Positions 16,017 through 24,905 are shown, counted from the first letter of the stretch. The stretch is DNA of 64,000 bases from Bacteroidales bacterium UBA1173 (GCA_002311655.1 DBYZ01000003.1:68654-132653); one strand, 5' to 3'. Numbers and translations are program-made. The notes: generated by a model not told the origin, from the letters alone.

Positions 16017-17866
16017 TTGTTTAATTCATCACGCAGTCGGCGGTAGCTCTTTCGGGCTTGCGCCACATAAACGCTAGCAGTATAATAATCGAAGAGCTTT
16101 GAATAACATTCCATAGCATCTTCTTTTCTATTTAACTGATTTTCAAGCAGTAACGCATCTTCCACCAAAGCCTCGTCGGCGATATAGCTGTCGGCATAGC
16201 CTTCGTAAACGCGTTTGTAAAGACTGTCGGCAAGCTCGTAATTGCCTTCATTCATTGCGATTTTAGCCTTTCTGTAAAACGCATTCGGCAGACTCACCTC
16301 ATTGGGATTATAAGCCACCACCGAGTCAAGTATTTGATTTGCAACGTAATAATTGCGTTTATAAATGTTATAATCAGCTTTTGCGAGGCGTTTCAAACCG
16401 ATGGTGTCGTATTCCAAATTGTCGTTTATGGTCAGCGAGAGCGTCATAGCGTCGTTCGCCACCAGCTTCGACGTAGCAGCTGTCAACACCTTCAAAGCCG
16501 CCTGTGCCCACTCGAATTCGCCAATAAAATAACGCAGCTGCGCGTTTTTAAACCTCGCCTCGTGTGCTATCGGCTCGTTTTTCAATGCTTTCTCGATCTG
16601 CGAATAAAGCAGCGTCGCCTCCCAGACTTCATCTGTCAACAAATAAACATCGGCGAGTTTCATCTTCAAAACGGCCTTGTCTTTAGGTGAGAGATTCATC
16701 TCTAACGCATTGTTTAGCAATACCTTGGCATCATCATAACGCTTAAGTTCAAACGCGAAAATGTCAGCCTGCACTGAAGCCAGCGGCAAGGTCTCTTTCG
16801 AGTATCCAATTGTCTCAATAGCATCGTCGATTTTTTTCGACAGACTCTCGTAAAACTCCTTGTCGTGACTGCCTTCCGCCACTGCCTTTTTATACTCTGC
16901 CTGAATCAGTCCGATGGTCGCGTCAACGTAAAAAACGCCTTCTCCCGACTTATTCAAAATGTAATTATAAGCCTCTATTGAAATATCGTATTGCCTGTTG
17001 TCATTGGCAATCTGGGCAACTGTGATGATATCGTTTTCATAGTCGCCCTTGCCTCGTTTGTCGAGTGCCTTAAGCTGCATCAGCGCCAACTCATAATCTT
17101 GCTGCTGCAGCGAATACCACATCAGCAGCGATGCAAACTCTTCATTTTCAGGGTCTTCCTGCGTCTTGCGAAGCAGCGCCATTCGTATCACATCGTCAAC
17201 ATTTCCGTTCAAGTCGTACATCAGCATCACACGAAAACGGTTTTTCACCATGTCGTATTGCTCCGGATGTTCCTTCAAATACAGGAGATAGCACTCGGTG
17301 GCATTCTCAAAATCGAGCATGTTGTTATATGTGTATGCCTTCTCTAGATTAAAACTGTAGTTGATGTTCGGATTTTTCGCTCCTCTGTCGAACAATGCTA
17401 TCGCCAAATCATTAAAGTTTCTGTTTCTCAATAAGTTAGCCACTTCATTTATCGCATTTCTCGTGTCAGGAACGTCTTTTAAAACTTTGTTGAGATACTT
17501 CAACGCCTTCGGGTTGTCGCCTTGCTGCTGATACACATACGCCAGGTCGACATGCGATTTCCAGTTTTTGGGATTTTGTTTCAGAAAAGATTTATATGCC
17601 TTCTCCGCCGTCTCATAATCGCTCGTAAGTATCAGACAATCAGCGTATTGGGTAAAATAACCCACCTGATTGTAATTATCGTAAAGGTTTTTGTAGATGT
17701 CGCGCGCTTTCTCGTAGTCTTTTTTGTAATAAAACTCACGTGCCAGCCTCTCATCGATTTGTCGCTGATTACTAACATTCTGAGCGTCAATGCTTTGCAA
17801 AGCAACAACAAAGCAAATGAAAATCATTGCGAAAAACCTGAACCAGCGCGACGACCTCATCATCAC
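16013..17866 (-). CDS. TPR repeat protein, secreted/periplasmic
   Basis: A 617-residue protein with signal peptide 1-28 (ending IDAQN) followed by tetratricopeptide repeats through most of its length, for example DYEKARDIYKNLYDNYNQVG, TAEKAYKSFLKQNPKNWK and NPKALKYLNKVLKDVPDT. TPR scaffolds bind other proteins; the partner is unknown. It starts inside the stop of the coiled-coil lipoprotein gene and its own stop overlaps rsmA (both ATGA), so all three are translationally coupled. A role in envelope assembly is plausible by position but not shown. Confidence 0.8.
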   Translation of the reverse strand: MMMRSSRWFRFFAMIFICFVVALQSIDAQNVSNQRQIDERLAREFYYKKDYEKARDIYKNLYDNYNQVGYFTQYADCLILTSDYETAEKAYKSFLKQNPKNWKSHVDLAYVYQQQGDNPKALKYLNKVLKDVPDTRNAINEVANLLRNRNFNDLAIALFDRGAKNPNINYSFNLEKAYTYNNMLDFENATECYLLYLKEHPEQYDMVKNRFRVMLMYDLNGNVDDVIRMALLRKTQEDPENEEFASLLMWYSLQQQDYELALMQLKALDKRGKGDYENDIITVAQIANDNRQYDISIEAYNYILNKSGEGVFYVDATIGLIQAEYKKAVAEGSHDKEFYESLSKKIDDAIETIGYSKETLPLASVQADIFAFELKRYDDAKVLLNNALEMNLSPKDKAVLKMKLADVYLLTDEVWEATLLYSQIEKALKNEPIAHEARFKNAQLRYFIGEFEWAQAALKVLTAATSKLVANDAMTLSLTINDNLEYDTIGLKRLAKADYNIYKRNYYVANQILDSVVAYNPNEVSLPNAFYRKAKIAMNEGNYELADSLYKRVYEGYADSYIADEALVEDALLLENQLNRKEDAMECYSKLFDYYTASVYVAQARKSYRRLRDELNK

Positions 17867-18336
17867 TCCTTCCTCAGTTGTTTCACGACTTTTTTCTGTG
17901 CGTCAAACTTTTCCTGAAAATACTTGACTTGAGCCTCCATCATGCGGAGCTCGTTTTCTTCGTCTTGGATGTATTTCGACACCGTCTCGTCATCGTAGAG
18001 ATTGTTTTCGATGTCGTCCTTCAAATCGGAGAGCTGTTTTCTTGATAACTCAACTCCATTTTTCATCACAACACTCTGATCTTCAAACTGTTGAAGATAA
18101 GCCTGAAGCAGTTCCATCTCCTTTCTGATGTCTTTGGTTCTTGCGATAGTGGTGTCGAGAGCCTTATATTCGCCAACAAGATCGTTAAAGTCTTGATTAT
18201 AAAGCGTTTCCACGTTACGCTCCACCACATCCACGCGTTTCTGCATCGCGTTGATTGTTCCTGACGGTGACTTGGAAGTGCAAGCCACCATCAAGAATAA
18301 TCCTATGATTGTCAATATTTTACTTGATAATTTCAA
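17863..18336 (-). CDS. Coiled-coil lipoprotein
   Basis: A 157-residue protein with a lipoprotein signal ending LMVAC (lipidation at Cys19) and a charged, helix-forming remainder with heptad-like spacing (MQKRVDVVERNVETLYNQDF, QVKYFQEKFDAQKKVVKQLR). It would be anchored in the outer or inner membrane and project a coiled coil into the periplasm. I do not recognise a named family. It overlaps serS by 17 bases upstream and the TPR gene by 4 bases downstream, so these genes form one unit. Confidence 0.7.
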   Translation of the reverse strand: MKLSSKILTIIGLFLMVACTSKSPSGTINAMQKRVDVVERNVETLYNQDFNDLVGEYKALDTTIARTKDIRKEMELLQAYLQQFEDQSVVMKNGVELSRKQLSDLKDDIENNLYDDETVSKYIQDEENELRMMEAQVKYFQEKFDAQKKVVKQLRKE

Positions 18337-19591
18337 AGCCTGTGTATGGTTGAAGTGCCTTAGGAATCAAAATACCATCTTCTGTCTGGTTGTTTTCGAG
18401 CAATGCTGCCACGATTCTCGGGAGTGCCAAAGCGCTGCCGTTGAGTGTGTGTGCCAACTTGATGTTACCGTCTTTGTCCTTGAATCTCAGCTTCATACGG
18501 TTAGCCTGGAATGTCTCGAAGCATGACACCGAGCTCACCTCGAGCCACAGTCCCTGTGCTGCTGACCACACCTCGTAGTCGTAAGTCATTGCTGATGTCC
18601 AGCTCATGTCGCCGCCGCAGAGACGCAACACATGGAATGGCAGCTCGAGCTTACGGAGCAAACCTGCCACATGTTCCTTCATCGCCTCAAGACGCTCATA
18701 TGAGTTGTCAGGATGTGCAATCTCGACGATTTCCACCTTGTCGAACTGGTGCAGACGGTTCAAGCCGCGCACGTTCTTGCCCCATGAGCCAGCCTCACGA
18801 CGGAAGCAGTTGGAGTAAGCCACGCGTTTTATCGGGAGATCGCTTTCCTGCACGATCTGGTCGCGGAAGATGTTTGTCACCGGCACCTCGGCGGTCGGGA
18901 TCATGTACATCTTATCAAGCGGCACTGCATACATCTGAGCTTCCTTGTCAGGCAGCTGACCTGTTGCGTAAGCTGATGCCTCATTGACCACGATAGGCGG
19001 CTGCACCTCGTAGTATCCGTCTTTCACCGCCTCATCCAAGAAGAAGTTGATAAGAGCGCGCTGCAGACGTGCGCCTTGACCAGTGTAGAATGGGAATCCG
19101 GCACCTGTCACCTTGTTACCGAGCTCGAAGTCGGCGAGTTTGTATTTGTTGAGCAGCTCCCAGTGCGGAAGAGCGTTCTTCGGAAGGTTAGGCATTGTGC
19201 CTTCCTCGCTCACCACGAGGTTGTCGGCTGCTGTCTTTCCACGAGGTACCATCAGATTCGGAGTGTTTGGAATCTCCACCAACTTACTCTGAATCAATGT
19301 CTTAAGCTCTTCAAGGCGGTCGCCTTTCACCTTTGTAAATTCTTTCAGTTCAGCAACGCGAGCCTTGAGAGGTGCCGCTTCAGCAGCTTTTCCCTGCTTG
19401 CAGAGGTCACCAACCTGGCGTGCTATATTGTTAGCTTCGGCGAGAGCCTCGTCGTTTTCCTGTTGTGTCTTACGGCGTTCGTCGTCGAGCGCTAAAATCT
19501 CGTCAAGGAGCTCAAACCGAGTGAAGTTCTTGATACTCAGTCTGTTAATACACTCCTCTTTATGTTCTCTAATATAAGGTATTGTTAACAT
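18320..19591 (-). CDS. serS: Seryl-tRNA synthetase
   Basis: A 423-residue class II synthetase. The N-terminal 110 residues form the tRNA-binding coiled coil (KNFTRFELLDEILALDDERR to LIQSKLVEIPN). Motif 2 is seen at FRREAGSWGKNVRGLNRLHQ and motif 3 near NGSALALPRIVAALLENNQT. It charges tRNA-Ser in the cytosol. Length is normal. It is first in an overlapping operon with a lipoprotein, a TPR protein and rsmA. Confidence 0.96.
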   Translation of the reverse strand: MLTIPYIREHKEECINRLSIKNFTRFELLDEILALDDERRKTQQENDEALAEANNIARQVGDLCKQGKAAEAAPLKARVAELKEFTKVKGDRLEELKTLIQSKLVEIPNTPNLMVPRGKTAADNLVVSEEGTMPNLPKNALPHWELLNKYKLADFELGNKVTGAGFPFYTGQGARLQRALINFFLDEAVKDGYYEVQPPIVVNEASAYATGQLPDKEAQMYAVPLDKMYMIPTAEVPVTNIFRDQIVQESDLPIKRVAYSNCFRREAGSWGKNVRGLNRLHQFDKVEIVEIAHPDNSYERLEAMKEHVAGLLRKLELPFHVLRLCGGDMSWTSAMTYDYEVWSAAQGLWLEVSSVSCFETFQANRMKLRFKDKDGNIKLAHTLNGSALALPRIVAALLENNQTEDGILIPKALQPYTGFEIIK

Positions 19592-19611
19592 TTTAGTAAA
19601 AATTTACCTTG

Positions 19612-19619
19612 CAAAAATA
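19612..19619 (-). promoter_or_regulatory. -7 box TATTTTTG for the serS operon
   Basis: Minus-strand TATTTTTG fits TAnnTTTG and is 20 bases upstream of the serS start. Confidence 0.6.
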
Positions 19620-19628
19620 TAAAAAAAC

Positions 19629-19661
19629 TTTAAACTTCAAACTTTAAACTTCAAACTTTAA
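19629..19661. repeat. Short tandem repeat, 14-bp unit
   Basis: The unit CTTTAAACTTCAAA is repeated a little over two times, running into the last codons of the preceding gene. Copy number may vary; no function is evident. Confidence 0.6.
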
Positions 19662-21475
19662 TTAAATCTCACATCGCTCATATTCATCAATTTTTCCAAA
19701 TCGACTTTATCCGGCTGCCATGCCCTCACGTGAATCAGAGGCTGGGCGCCACGCAGGTCGACAAGCAGGAAAAGGTAGCCGACATCGCCATACGACGACG
19801 AGAAATATTCCTGTCGCACACGGACACCGTAAACGTCATTCCTGTTGTTTGCCTTGGTGAAATCAGTCTCGGTGAATCTCAGCCTGATGTATTCGTTGTT
19901 GCCGAAGCACATCGCGAGGTTTTTCATGTAGGTGTCCTTGTCGTATTTTGTCAGCTCAACCTCTTCTGCGGTGAGTTTCAACGTCATACGGTCCGGAATC
20001 TCGGTCTTTTTAACCATTCGTCCCACGATGATAAGCGCGTCGTCGGAGTAGATGCTTTCGAGGTATCTGTGACGTTTCAGAGCGTATGCCGTCTGGTAGT
20101 CTTCCAGGAAATTGACTAAAATCAGTCGCGACTCCTCGGGCCATTTCGTCTTCGAGATGATGTCGTATTCTGCCTGATCCGACAAGCGGAATGCCAGCGA
20201 TGTCACCACTTTGTTGATGGTGTCGAAACGGAACACCACCTCCTGCGAGAAGCCGACAGTGTTTCTGAACTCAAACTGCATCAGTATGCTGCGGCAAAGC
20301 ACTTCGTCTTTGTATTTCAACAACTTATAGTCAGGTTTACCTATCACCGTCATCTTGCCGTAACGCGACAGGGTGTCGATCATATTAAAGCCTTCTGTAG
20401 AGAAACAATCGCGTGCCGCGAAGATGTTGCCCGAGCGTAAAGCGTTCTCTATCAACGACATCTTGGCGAGATACACATCTTCTTCCACTGCGCGGTGGTC
20501 TTCAACCTTCGCCCAGCCTTCCACCTCCTCGTCTTTCTTCAGACTCTTCGTTTTCTCGAGGTCGACGGTGTATATATTATTCGAGAAACGTGGCACTTTT
20601 ATCATCTCTATGGAGTTCGACACGGCGGTGTTCATCTTTTTCGCGTCATCTTTGAAATCATAGTTCACTTTTATCTTGAAACTCTTGATTTCCTTGTTGC
20701 GGAGCTGAACAATAAGTTTGCCGTCGCGCACTGTGTTTGGCATGTATTTCCTGCCGTCGTGGCACTCGCAGCGGAGGTTCACCACATCGTCGCCGCTATC
20801 CGTCATCACTTTAAGCTTCACTATAACCTCGTCGCCGGTCTCCTCTATTCCGTTTTCTTTCGGAACAATGAAGTTGAATGATTCCAAAATGCCGTCACTT
20901 CCGTTGATTCTTTCTATAATCCATTCATAATCAATAGTTTCACTATCTCCATGAAAACGCAGTTTCTTACCTTGAGGATGGGCGTAAGTGAGCATCAGAG
21001 CCCAGTAATACGACTTCAGAGCGTCCTCATAACACGCCTTTTCCTCCATTCTAACGCCTTTTGAGATATAACGCTGTATGTCGTCACGGCGGTCGTCGCA
21101 CATCGTCCTGAACTCGCTGCGTTTCAGACACATAACATATTGATACTCTTCATCTTTATCATCTTCAACGACAGCTCTGTCAGATGCTTTCTCTTCGATT
21201 CTCTCCTTAAATGTGCGGATTATTGTCTCCAGCTGTTTGTTCACGTCGCCGTTTTCCGCCAGATAAATCGCGTGAGAGTTGCAGTTTTTGGCTATGTTGG
21301 AATAAAGCTCATTTTTAGCGGTCTCCATTGCCTCATCCGGCGAGTCGCACACGTTGCCGACGCCATAAAACAGTGTGGTGTCGTTTTTTATAGCCTCCAG
21401 TTCTTTCGGCTTCATCTGCGCGAAGGAGACATTGGCTAAGATGGTGATTATCAATAAGAGATAAAATCTTTTCAT
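19658..21475 (-). CDS. LPP20-like secreted protein of unknown function
   Basis: A 605-residue protein with signal peptide 1-20 (ending VSFAQ). Residues 25-110 (YGVGNVCDSPDEAMETAKNE, then YSNIAKNCNSHAI) resemble the LPP20 domain, where a short conserved phrase precedes an Ala/Glu-rich helix. The rest is unassigned and predicted beta-rich. The start at 21475 gives a clean signal peptide; in-frame ATGs at 21484 and 21511 would add up to 12 residues. It forms a single-gene unit with its own -7 box. The function is unknown. Confidence 0.65.
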   Translation of the reverse strand: MKRFYLLLIITILANVSFAQMKPKELEAIKNDTTLFYGVGNVCDSPDEAMETAKNELYSNIAKNCNSHAIYLAENGDVNKQLETIIRTFKERIEEKASDRAVVEDDKDEEYQYVMCLKRSEFRTMCDDRRDDIQRYISKGVRMEEKACYEDALKSYYWALMLTYAHPQGKKLRFHGDSETIDYEWIIERINGSDGILESFNFIVPKENGIEETGDEVIVKLKVMTDSGDDVVNLRCECHDGRKYMPNTVRDGKLIVQLRNKEIKSFKIKVNYDFKDDAKKMNTAVSNSIEMIKVPRFSNNIYTVDLEKTKSLKKDEEVEGWAKVEDHRAVEEDVYLAKMSLIENALRSGNIFAARDCFSTEGFNMIDTLSRYGKMTVIGKPDYKLLKYKDEVLCRSILMQFEFRNTVGFSQEVVFRFDTINKVVTSLAFRLSDQAEYDIISKTKWPEESRLILVNFLEDYQTAYALKRHRYLESIYSDDALIIVGRMVKKTEIPDRMTLKLTAEEVELTKYDKDTYMKNLAMCFGNNEYIRLRFTETDFTKANNRNDVYGVRVRQEYFSSSYGDVGYLFLLVDLRGAQPLIHVRAWQPDKVDLEKLMNMSDVRFN

Positions 21476-21498
21476 AAAAATCATTTTGCAGTAAGGTG

Positions 21499-21506
21499 CA
21501 AAGATA
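21499..21506 (-). promoter_or_regulatory. -7 box TATCTTTG for the LPP20-like gene
   Basis: Minus-strand TATCTTTG fits TAnnTTTG and is 23 bases upstream of the chosen start codon; it also argues against the start at 21511. Confidence 0.6.
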
Positions 21507-21547
21507 TGCAATTTTTATTGGTTTTTGATATTTTTTTATAAAAAAAC

Positions 21548-21575
21548 GTAGGGACGCGGCATGCCACGTCCCTAC
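21548..21575. repeat. Palindrome GTAGGGACG...CGTCCCTAC
   Basis: A 9-bp perfect inverted repeat with a 10-base loop sits after the rpmA stop. It may end the rplU-rpmA transcript, but the T run after it on the minus strand is separated from the stem by a few bases. Similar palindromes are common intergenic repeats in Bacteroidetes. Confidence 0.6.
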
Positions 21576-21604
21576 ATTATTTTCTGTTCGTTTCCAAACT
21601 ACGC

Positions 21605-21877
21605 TTATTCTGTCACTTCGCCGTTGACCGGGATGACATTCACGTATGAACGGTCTTCTCTTTTTCTTGTGAATTCCACGATGCCGTCTGTAAGAGCGAA
21701 CAAAGTATGATCTTTGCCCATTCCGACATTGTCACCTGGATAATGCTGTGTACCACGCTGACGAACGATGATGTTGCCTGCGATGACTGCCTGTCCACCG
21801 AAAACTTTCACTCCGAGTCGTTTGCTATGTGATTCACGACCGTTTTCGGAACTACCAACGCCTTTCTTGTGTGCCAT
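21605..21877 (-). CDS. rpmA: 50S ribosomal protein L27
   Basis: A 90-residue bL27: MAHKKGVGSSENGRESHSKR is the conserved N-terminus that reaches the peptidyl transferase centre. No cleavable leader like that of Firmicutes is present. It follows rplU after 23 bases, the usual order. Confidence 0.97.
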   Translation of the reverse strand: MAHKKGVGSSENGRESHSKRLGVKVFGGQAVIAGNIIVRQRGTQHYPGDNVGMGKDHTLFALTDGIVEFTRKREDRSYVNVIPVNGEVTE

Positions 21878-21900
21878 AATTCTTTAATTTTTTCGGTTTA

Positions 21901-22212
21901 TTATTCAGTTATGCCTTCAATGCGGATTTTGCTGAGATCCTGACGGTGACCGTTGAGGGTCTGATAGCCTTTTCTGCGTTTTTTCTTGAAAACAAGAACT
22001 TTGTCTGCTCTGAGATGCTTGATAATCTTAGCATCAACCTTAGCACCTTCGAGGACGGGGGTGCCAACCCTTGTGTTGCCGTCATTGTCGATCAACAACA
22101 CCTTGTCGAAGCTGATAGCGCTGTCGACATCGCCATTCAAGCGGTTGCAGAAGATTTCGTCTCCCTTGCTCACTTTGAACTGCTGCCCTGCTATTTCAAC
22201 GATTGCGTACAT
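21901..22212 (-). CDS. rplU: 50S ribosomal protein L21
   Basis: A 103-residue bL21 starting MYAIVEIAGQQFKVSKGDEI and ending with the basic FKKKRRKGYQTLNGHRQ segment that binds 23S rRNA. Length is normal. It leads the rplU-rpmA operon. Confidence 0.97.
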   Translation of the reverse strand: MYAIVEIAGQQFKVSKGDEIFCNRLNGDVDSAISFDKVLLIDNDGNTRVGTPVLEGAKVDAKIIKHLRADKVLVFKKKRRKGYQTLNGHRQDLSKIRIEGITE

Positions 22213-22250
22213 TAATTTGTATTTAATATTTTTTCAAATTTTTCGGACTG

Positions 22251-22258
22251 CAAAAATA
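22251..22258 (-). promoter_or_regulatory. -7 box TATTTTTG for rplU-rpmA
   Basis: Minus-strand TATTTTTG fits TAnnTTTG, 38 bases before the rplU start. Confidence 0.6.
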
Positions 22259-22303
22259 CAACTTTTATTAATACGTGCGACATTTTTCTGAAAAAATTAA
22301 TTT

Positions 22304-23908
22304 TCATCTCAAAACGATGCGGAATCCTACTGTGGCGTTGCGGCCGTTGTGTTCAATTTCTCGGCCGTGGTAAGCTGATGTGCAGGTGTAAGATTCGCTT
22401 TCGTAGCAGCCGCCGCAGCCCACAATAACTTCGCCTGACTCTGGACCGGTATAGTCGAGACCCTGTTCGGCAGGAAGGTCGACCAGATCAGCATACCAGT
22501 CGTTGCAATATTCCCAGACATTACCGCTCAGGTCGTAGATGCCGAGTTCGTTGGGCTGCTTGGAAGCGACAAAGTGAGAGGCTTGTCCGCCATTGTCGTT
22601 ATACCAAGCCACATCGCCTATTGTGTTTGAACCGGCGTAGGTGTATCCCTCCGACTTGCGTCCGCCGTTGGCGGCGTAATGCCATTCGGCCTCAGTGGCG
22701 AGGGCAAACTGCATCCCGGCGGGCAACTGGTCGGCACACATGGCGTTCAACCTGTCGAGGAAGCCGCCAGGTCCGGTGATATCCTCATAGTTGACCATCG
22801 TAACGGGATAAAGACCATCGCTCTCGGTTTGGCCTTCGGGTATCGAGCCCATGACGGTTTCCCAGATGTAGTTCATCGTTTCAGTTTGACAGATATAGAA
22901 ATCGGAAAGCGTTCCAGTGAAGGTTTTCTGTTCGCCGACGCGCTCGTAAACCAGCTCATAGTCGCCGCCCTTCACTTCAACCATCGGGAGGTAATAGCCG
23001 ACTGTGCCGTTGTTCACGGTGATGGAAAGGAAGTTGTCGGGTTGCGCAGGTTCCACAATTTTTTCTTCGTCGAAGTCTTTCACGAGGGCGAGGCGCAGAC
23101 CACGGTTTATATAGGACTGGTGCATTCCCAGCCATGTGTGGTAGGCTGTCTCGAGACCTTGCTGTCTGGTGCCGTAGCTGCCGCCGCGGGTGACGCGGTA
23201 GTTGTTTTCGGCGGTGCAGACATAGTCGAGTCCTTGTACGAGCGGGAGTTTGTCGAAATATAGGAAGTTGTCGCGGGTCCATTCCCAGACATTGCCGGTC
23301 ATGTCGTAGAGACCAAGCTCATTGGGTTGCTTCAGGCCGACGGGGTGTGTCGTGCCTTCCGAGTTGCCAGCGTACCAAGCTATTTCGTCTAAGGTGTTAG
23401 ATCCTGAATATGTGTAACCCATCGACATCTGTCCGCCGCAGGCTGCGTATTCCCACTGTGCTTCAGTTGGCAGTGCGAATCGCATGCCAGATGGCAGCTG
23501 GCTGGCGCACATCGTGTTCAACTTGTCGATGAAACCGCCTTCCTTGACGATGTCGTAGTAATTCAGATTGCTGACTGGGTACGAGTCGCCATTATTTAAC
23601 TGTCCTTCGGGTCTCCAGCCCATAACATCGTCCCAAAGCTTGTTGGTCACCTCGACGGGACAGATATAAAAACTGGAGAGCGTTCCTGTGACGGTTTTCA
23701 CTTGGTCATCGTACATATACTCCATTGAGTAATCGCCACCTTCCACCCTTTTCATAATAAACTCGTCAGAAGAATTGTTCACTTTGAAGGCAAGCGTCTC
23801 TGCGACCCACTGGTTGTTGTTAGTTGGAATTTCCTTCTTGCAGCCGGTGAATGTCACTGTGCTGAAGACGATGATGGCGGCAATCGCCCATGATAAAATA
23901 GTTCTCAT
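22304..23908 (-). CDS. Lipoprotein with two FGE-like (SUMF1) domains
   Basis: A 534-residue protein with a lipobox TFTGC (lipidation at Cys22). Two tandem SUMF1/formylglycine-generating-enzyme-like domains follow at about 50-275 and 300-534; each has VEGGDY- or VKGGDYELVYE-like starts, a FALPTEAQWEYAA / FALATEAEWHYAA element and LGLYDMTGNVWEW / LGIYDLSGNVWEY. The second copy keeps cysteines in CGGCYESESYTC, in the area of the FGE active site; the first has none there. Many such proteins are not FGEs but bind ligands or act in surface assemblies. It is expected on the membrane surface; the role is unknown. Confidence 0.82.
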   Translation of the reverse strand: MRTILSWAIAAIIVFSTVTFTGCKKEIPTNNNQWVAETLAFKVNNSSDEFIMKRVEGGDYSMEYMYDDQVKTVTGTLSSFYICPVEVTNKLWDDVMGWRPEGQLNNGDSYPVSNLNYYDIVKEGGFIDKLNTMCASQLPSGMRFALPTEAQWEYAACGGQMSMGYTYSGSNTLDEIAWYAGNSEGTTHPVGLKQPNELGLYDMTGNVWEWTRDNFLYFDKLPLVQGLDYVCTAENNYRVTRGGSYGTRQQGLETAYHTWLGMHQSYINRGLRLALVKDFDEEKIVEPAQPDNFLSITVNNGTVGYYLPMVEVKGGDYELVYERVGEQKTFTGTLSDFYICQTETMNYIWETVMGSIPEGQTESDGLYPVTMVNYEDITGPGGFLDRLNAMCADQLPAGMQFALATEAEWHYAANGGRKSEGYTYAGSNTIGDVAWYNDNGGQASHFVASKQPNELGIYDLSGNVWEYCNDWYADLVDLPAEQGLDYTGPESGEVIVGCGGCYESESYTCTSAYHGREIEHNGRNATVGFRIVLR

Positions 23909-23934
23909 TGTGATAAATTTTTGACAAATCAGCG

Positions 23935-23942
23935 CAAAGATA
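23935..23942 (-). promoter_or_regulatory. -7 box TATCTTTG for the FGE-like lipoprotein
   Basis: Minus-strand TATCTTTG fits TAnnTTTG and lies 26 bases before the start codon. Confidence 0.55.
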
Positions 23943-24016
23943 CAAATTTTTAATTACGCGACAAAATTGCAATGATTTTTTCATTTTTCAGATTACAAAA
24001 TTAATTTTGAGGAATC

Positions 24017-24490
24017 TCATTCTATCAATTTCGTTGAAGTCCCTTCCAATATCCGCATTTGCTGGATTGCTATATTCAAAACATCAGCTTCGCTGGCATA
24101 AATGTAATTGATTTGATTGCGGGTCAATTTAGGTGGAACAAGATTTCTACTAATAGCTGAAGTGTGGATGTGATAATTTATCTTAGCTAGTTCGCGTTTG
24201 GCGGTCCAGCTAACTTCTTCATGTTCTCTAGCTTTGTAGTGCAGATATTCATTTATCATATAGAACTTAAACTCTGAACTAAGCCATGTTGCAAATTCGA
24301 ATGCGATGACATGATGGGCATATGTTCCTCCATAACGACCTCTTTTTGCTATAATACCAATGGCATTTGTCGATTCTATCCATCTTTGTGGGGTTAAAGA
24401 AAACGAATTAGAGCCGCTCATGGTTTTAAACCCATCGAATTCGATGGGTTTAAAACTTGGATTGTTAAAAATTTCCCACGAAGTAAATTT
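24017..24490 (-). pseudogene. KilA-N domain protein remnant, 5' end lost
   Basis: The frame encodes the second half of a KilA-N DNA-binding domain (SFSLTPQRWIESTNAIGI, RGRYGGTYAHHVIAFEFATW) and the usual C-terminal region. An ATG at 24421 would give 134 residues, but the family match continues in frame upstream of it (codons for SWEIFNNPSFKPIEFDGFK, 24425-24481) up to a TAA at 24491-24493. Intact relatives are about 270 residues. The first 70-80 residues are missing, replaced by a 50-bp sequence repeated at 30543. The gene is probably inactive. KilA-N proteins are usually phage or mobile-element linked. Confidence 0.8.
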
Positions 24491-24537
24491 TTAACATAAA
24501 ATTCAGAAATTCGGAATAAATCTTAAAAAATTTTAAC
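24488..24537 (+). repeat. 50-bp direct repeat, left copy
   Basis: This copy matches 30543-30592 at 47 of 50 positions in the same orientation. Each copy sits directly upstream, on the minus strand, of a broken gene (KilA-N here, YhcG at the other). Confidence 0.75.
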
Positions 24538-24548
24538 ATTTTGCTGGC

Positions 24549-24582
24549 AAAAAAAGACCCCCTAACCGTCACGGCGGGGGCC
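24549..24582 (-). terminator. Intrinsic terminator after the CTERM-like small protein
   Basis: On the minus strand GGCCCCCGCCGTGACGG pairs with TTAGGGGGTC-side bases to give a GC-rich hairpin followed by seven T. It is 53 bases past the stop codon of the small protein and closes the T9SS unit. Confidence 0.8.
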
Positions 24583-24635
24583 TACTAACAAAACTAAAAC
24601 AAAATAATGTAAAAAGATTTACATTTTATCTGATC

Positions 24636-24884
24636 TTATTTCTTCTTACGGGCAACAGCGTAGCCTGCACCAAGAGCGGTGAGGATGAGAAGGCCGGAGC
24701 CGAGAGGAAGATTATCGGTTTGTAAACCGTGACCTGGCGTAATGCTATTCATATCACCAAATGCATCTCCTGTTTCTCTTACATTATTTTCATAATTTGT
24801 AAAGAGACCGTCGGTGCCATGCTGTGCGTTTGCATTCAAACCAAGTGTCAAAACTATTGCGATTGCGAATAATATCTTTTTCAT
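24636..24884 (-). CDS. Small secreted protein with CTERM-like tail
   Basis: An 82-residue protein: signal peptide 1-21 (ending NANAQ), a short polar middle, and a tripartite tail PLGSGLLILTALGAGYAVAR followed by KKK. Proline-glycine entry, one hydrophobic helix and a basic end are the layout of exosortase/archaeosortase-type sorting signals, and also of a simple membrane anchor. The start at 24884 is set by a strong AGGAG site 7 bases upstream. It follows the 1554-residue T9SS protein after 21 bases and is closed by a terminator. The function is unknown. Confidence 0.75.
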   Translation of the reverse strand: MKKILFAIAIVLTLGLNANAQHGTDGLFTNYENNVRETGDAFGDMNSITPGHGLQTDNLPLGSGLLILTALGAGYAVARKKK

Positions 24885-24890
24885 TTTAAT

Positions 24891-24900
24891 ATCTCCTTTC
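24891..24900 (-). promoter_or_regulatory. Strong Shine-Dalgarno GAAAGGAGAT
   Basis: On the minus strand GAAAGGAGAT precedes the ATG at 24884. Clear AGGAG sites are rare in this window, so this one fixes the start and suggests high translation of the small protein. Confidence 0.75.
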
Positions 24901-24905
24901 ATAAT

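Noticed and set aside
19629..19661. Possible CRISPR-like array
   Set aside because: The units are 14 bp, directly adjacent, and without spacers; it is a simple tandem repeat.
24017..24421. Intact 134-residue KilA-N protein
   Set aside because: The homology continues upstream of the ATG to an in-frame stop, so it is a 5'-truncated gene.
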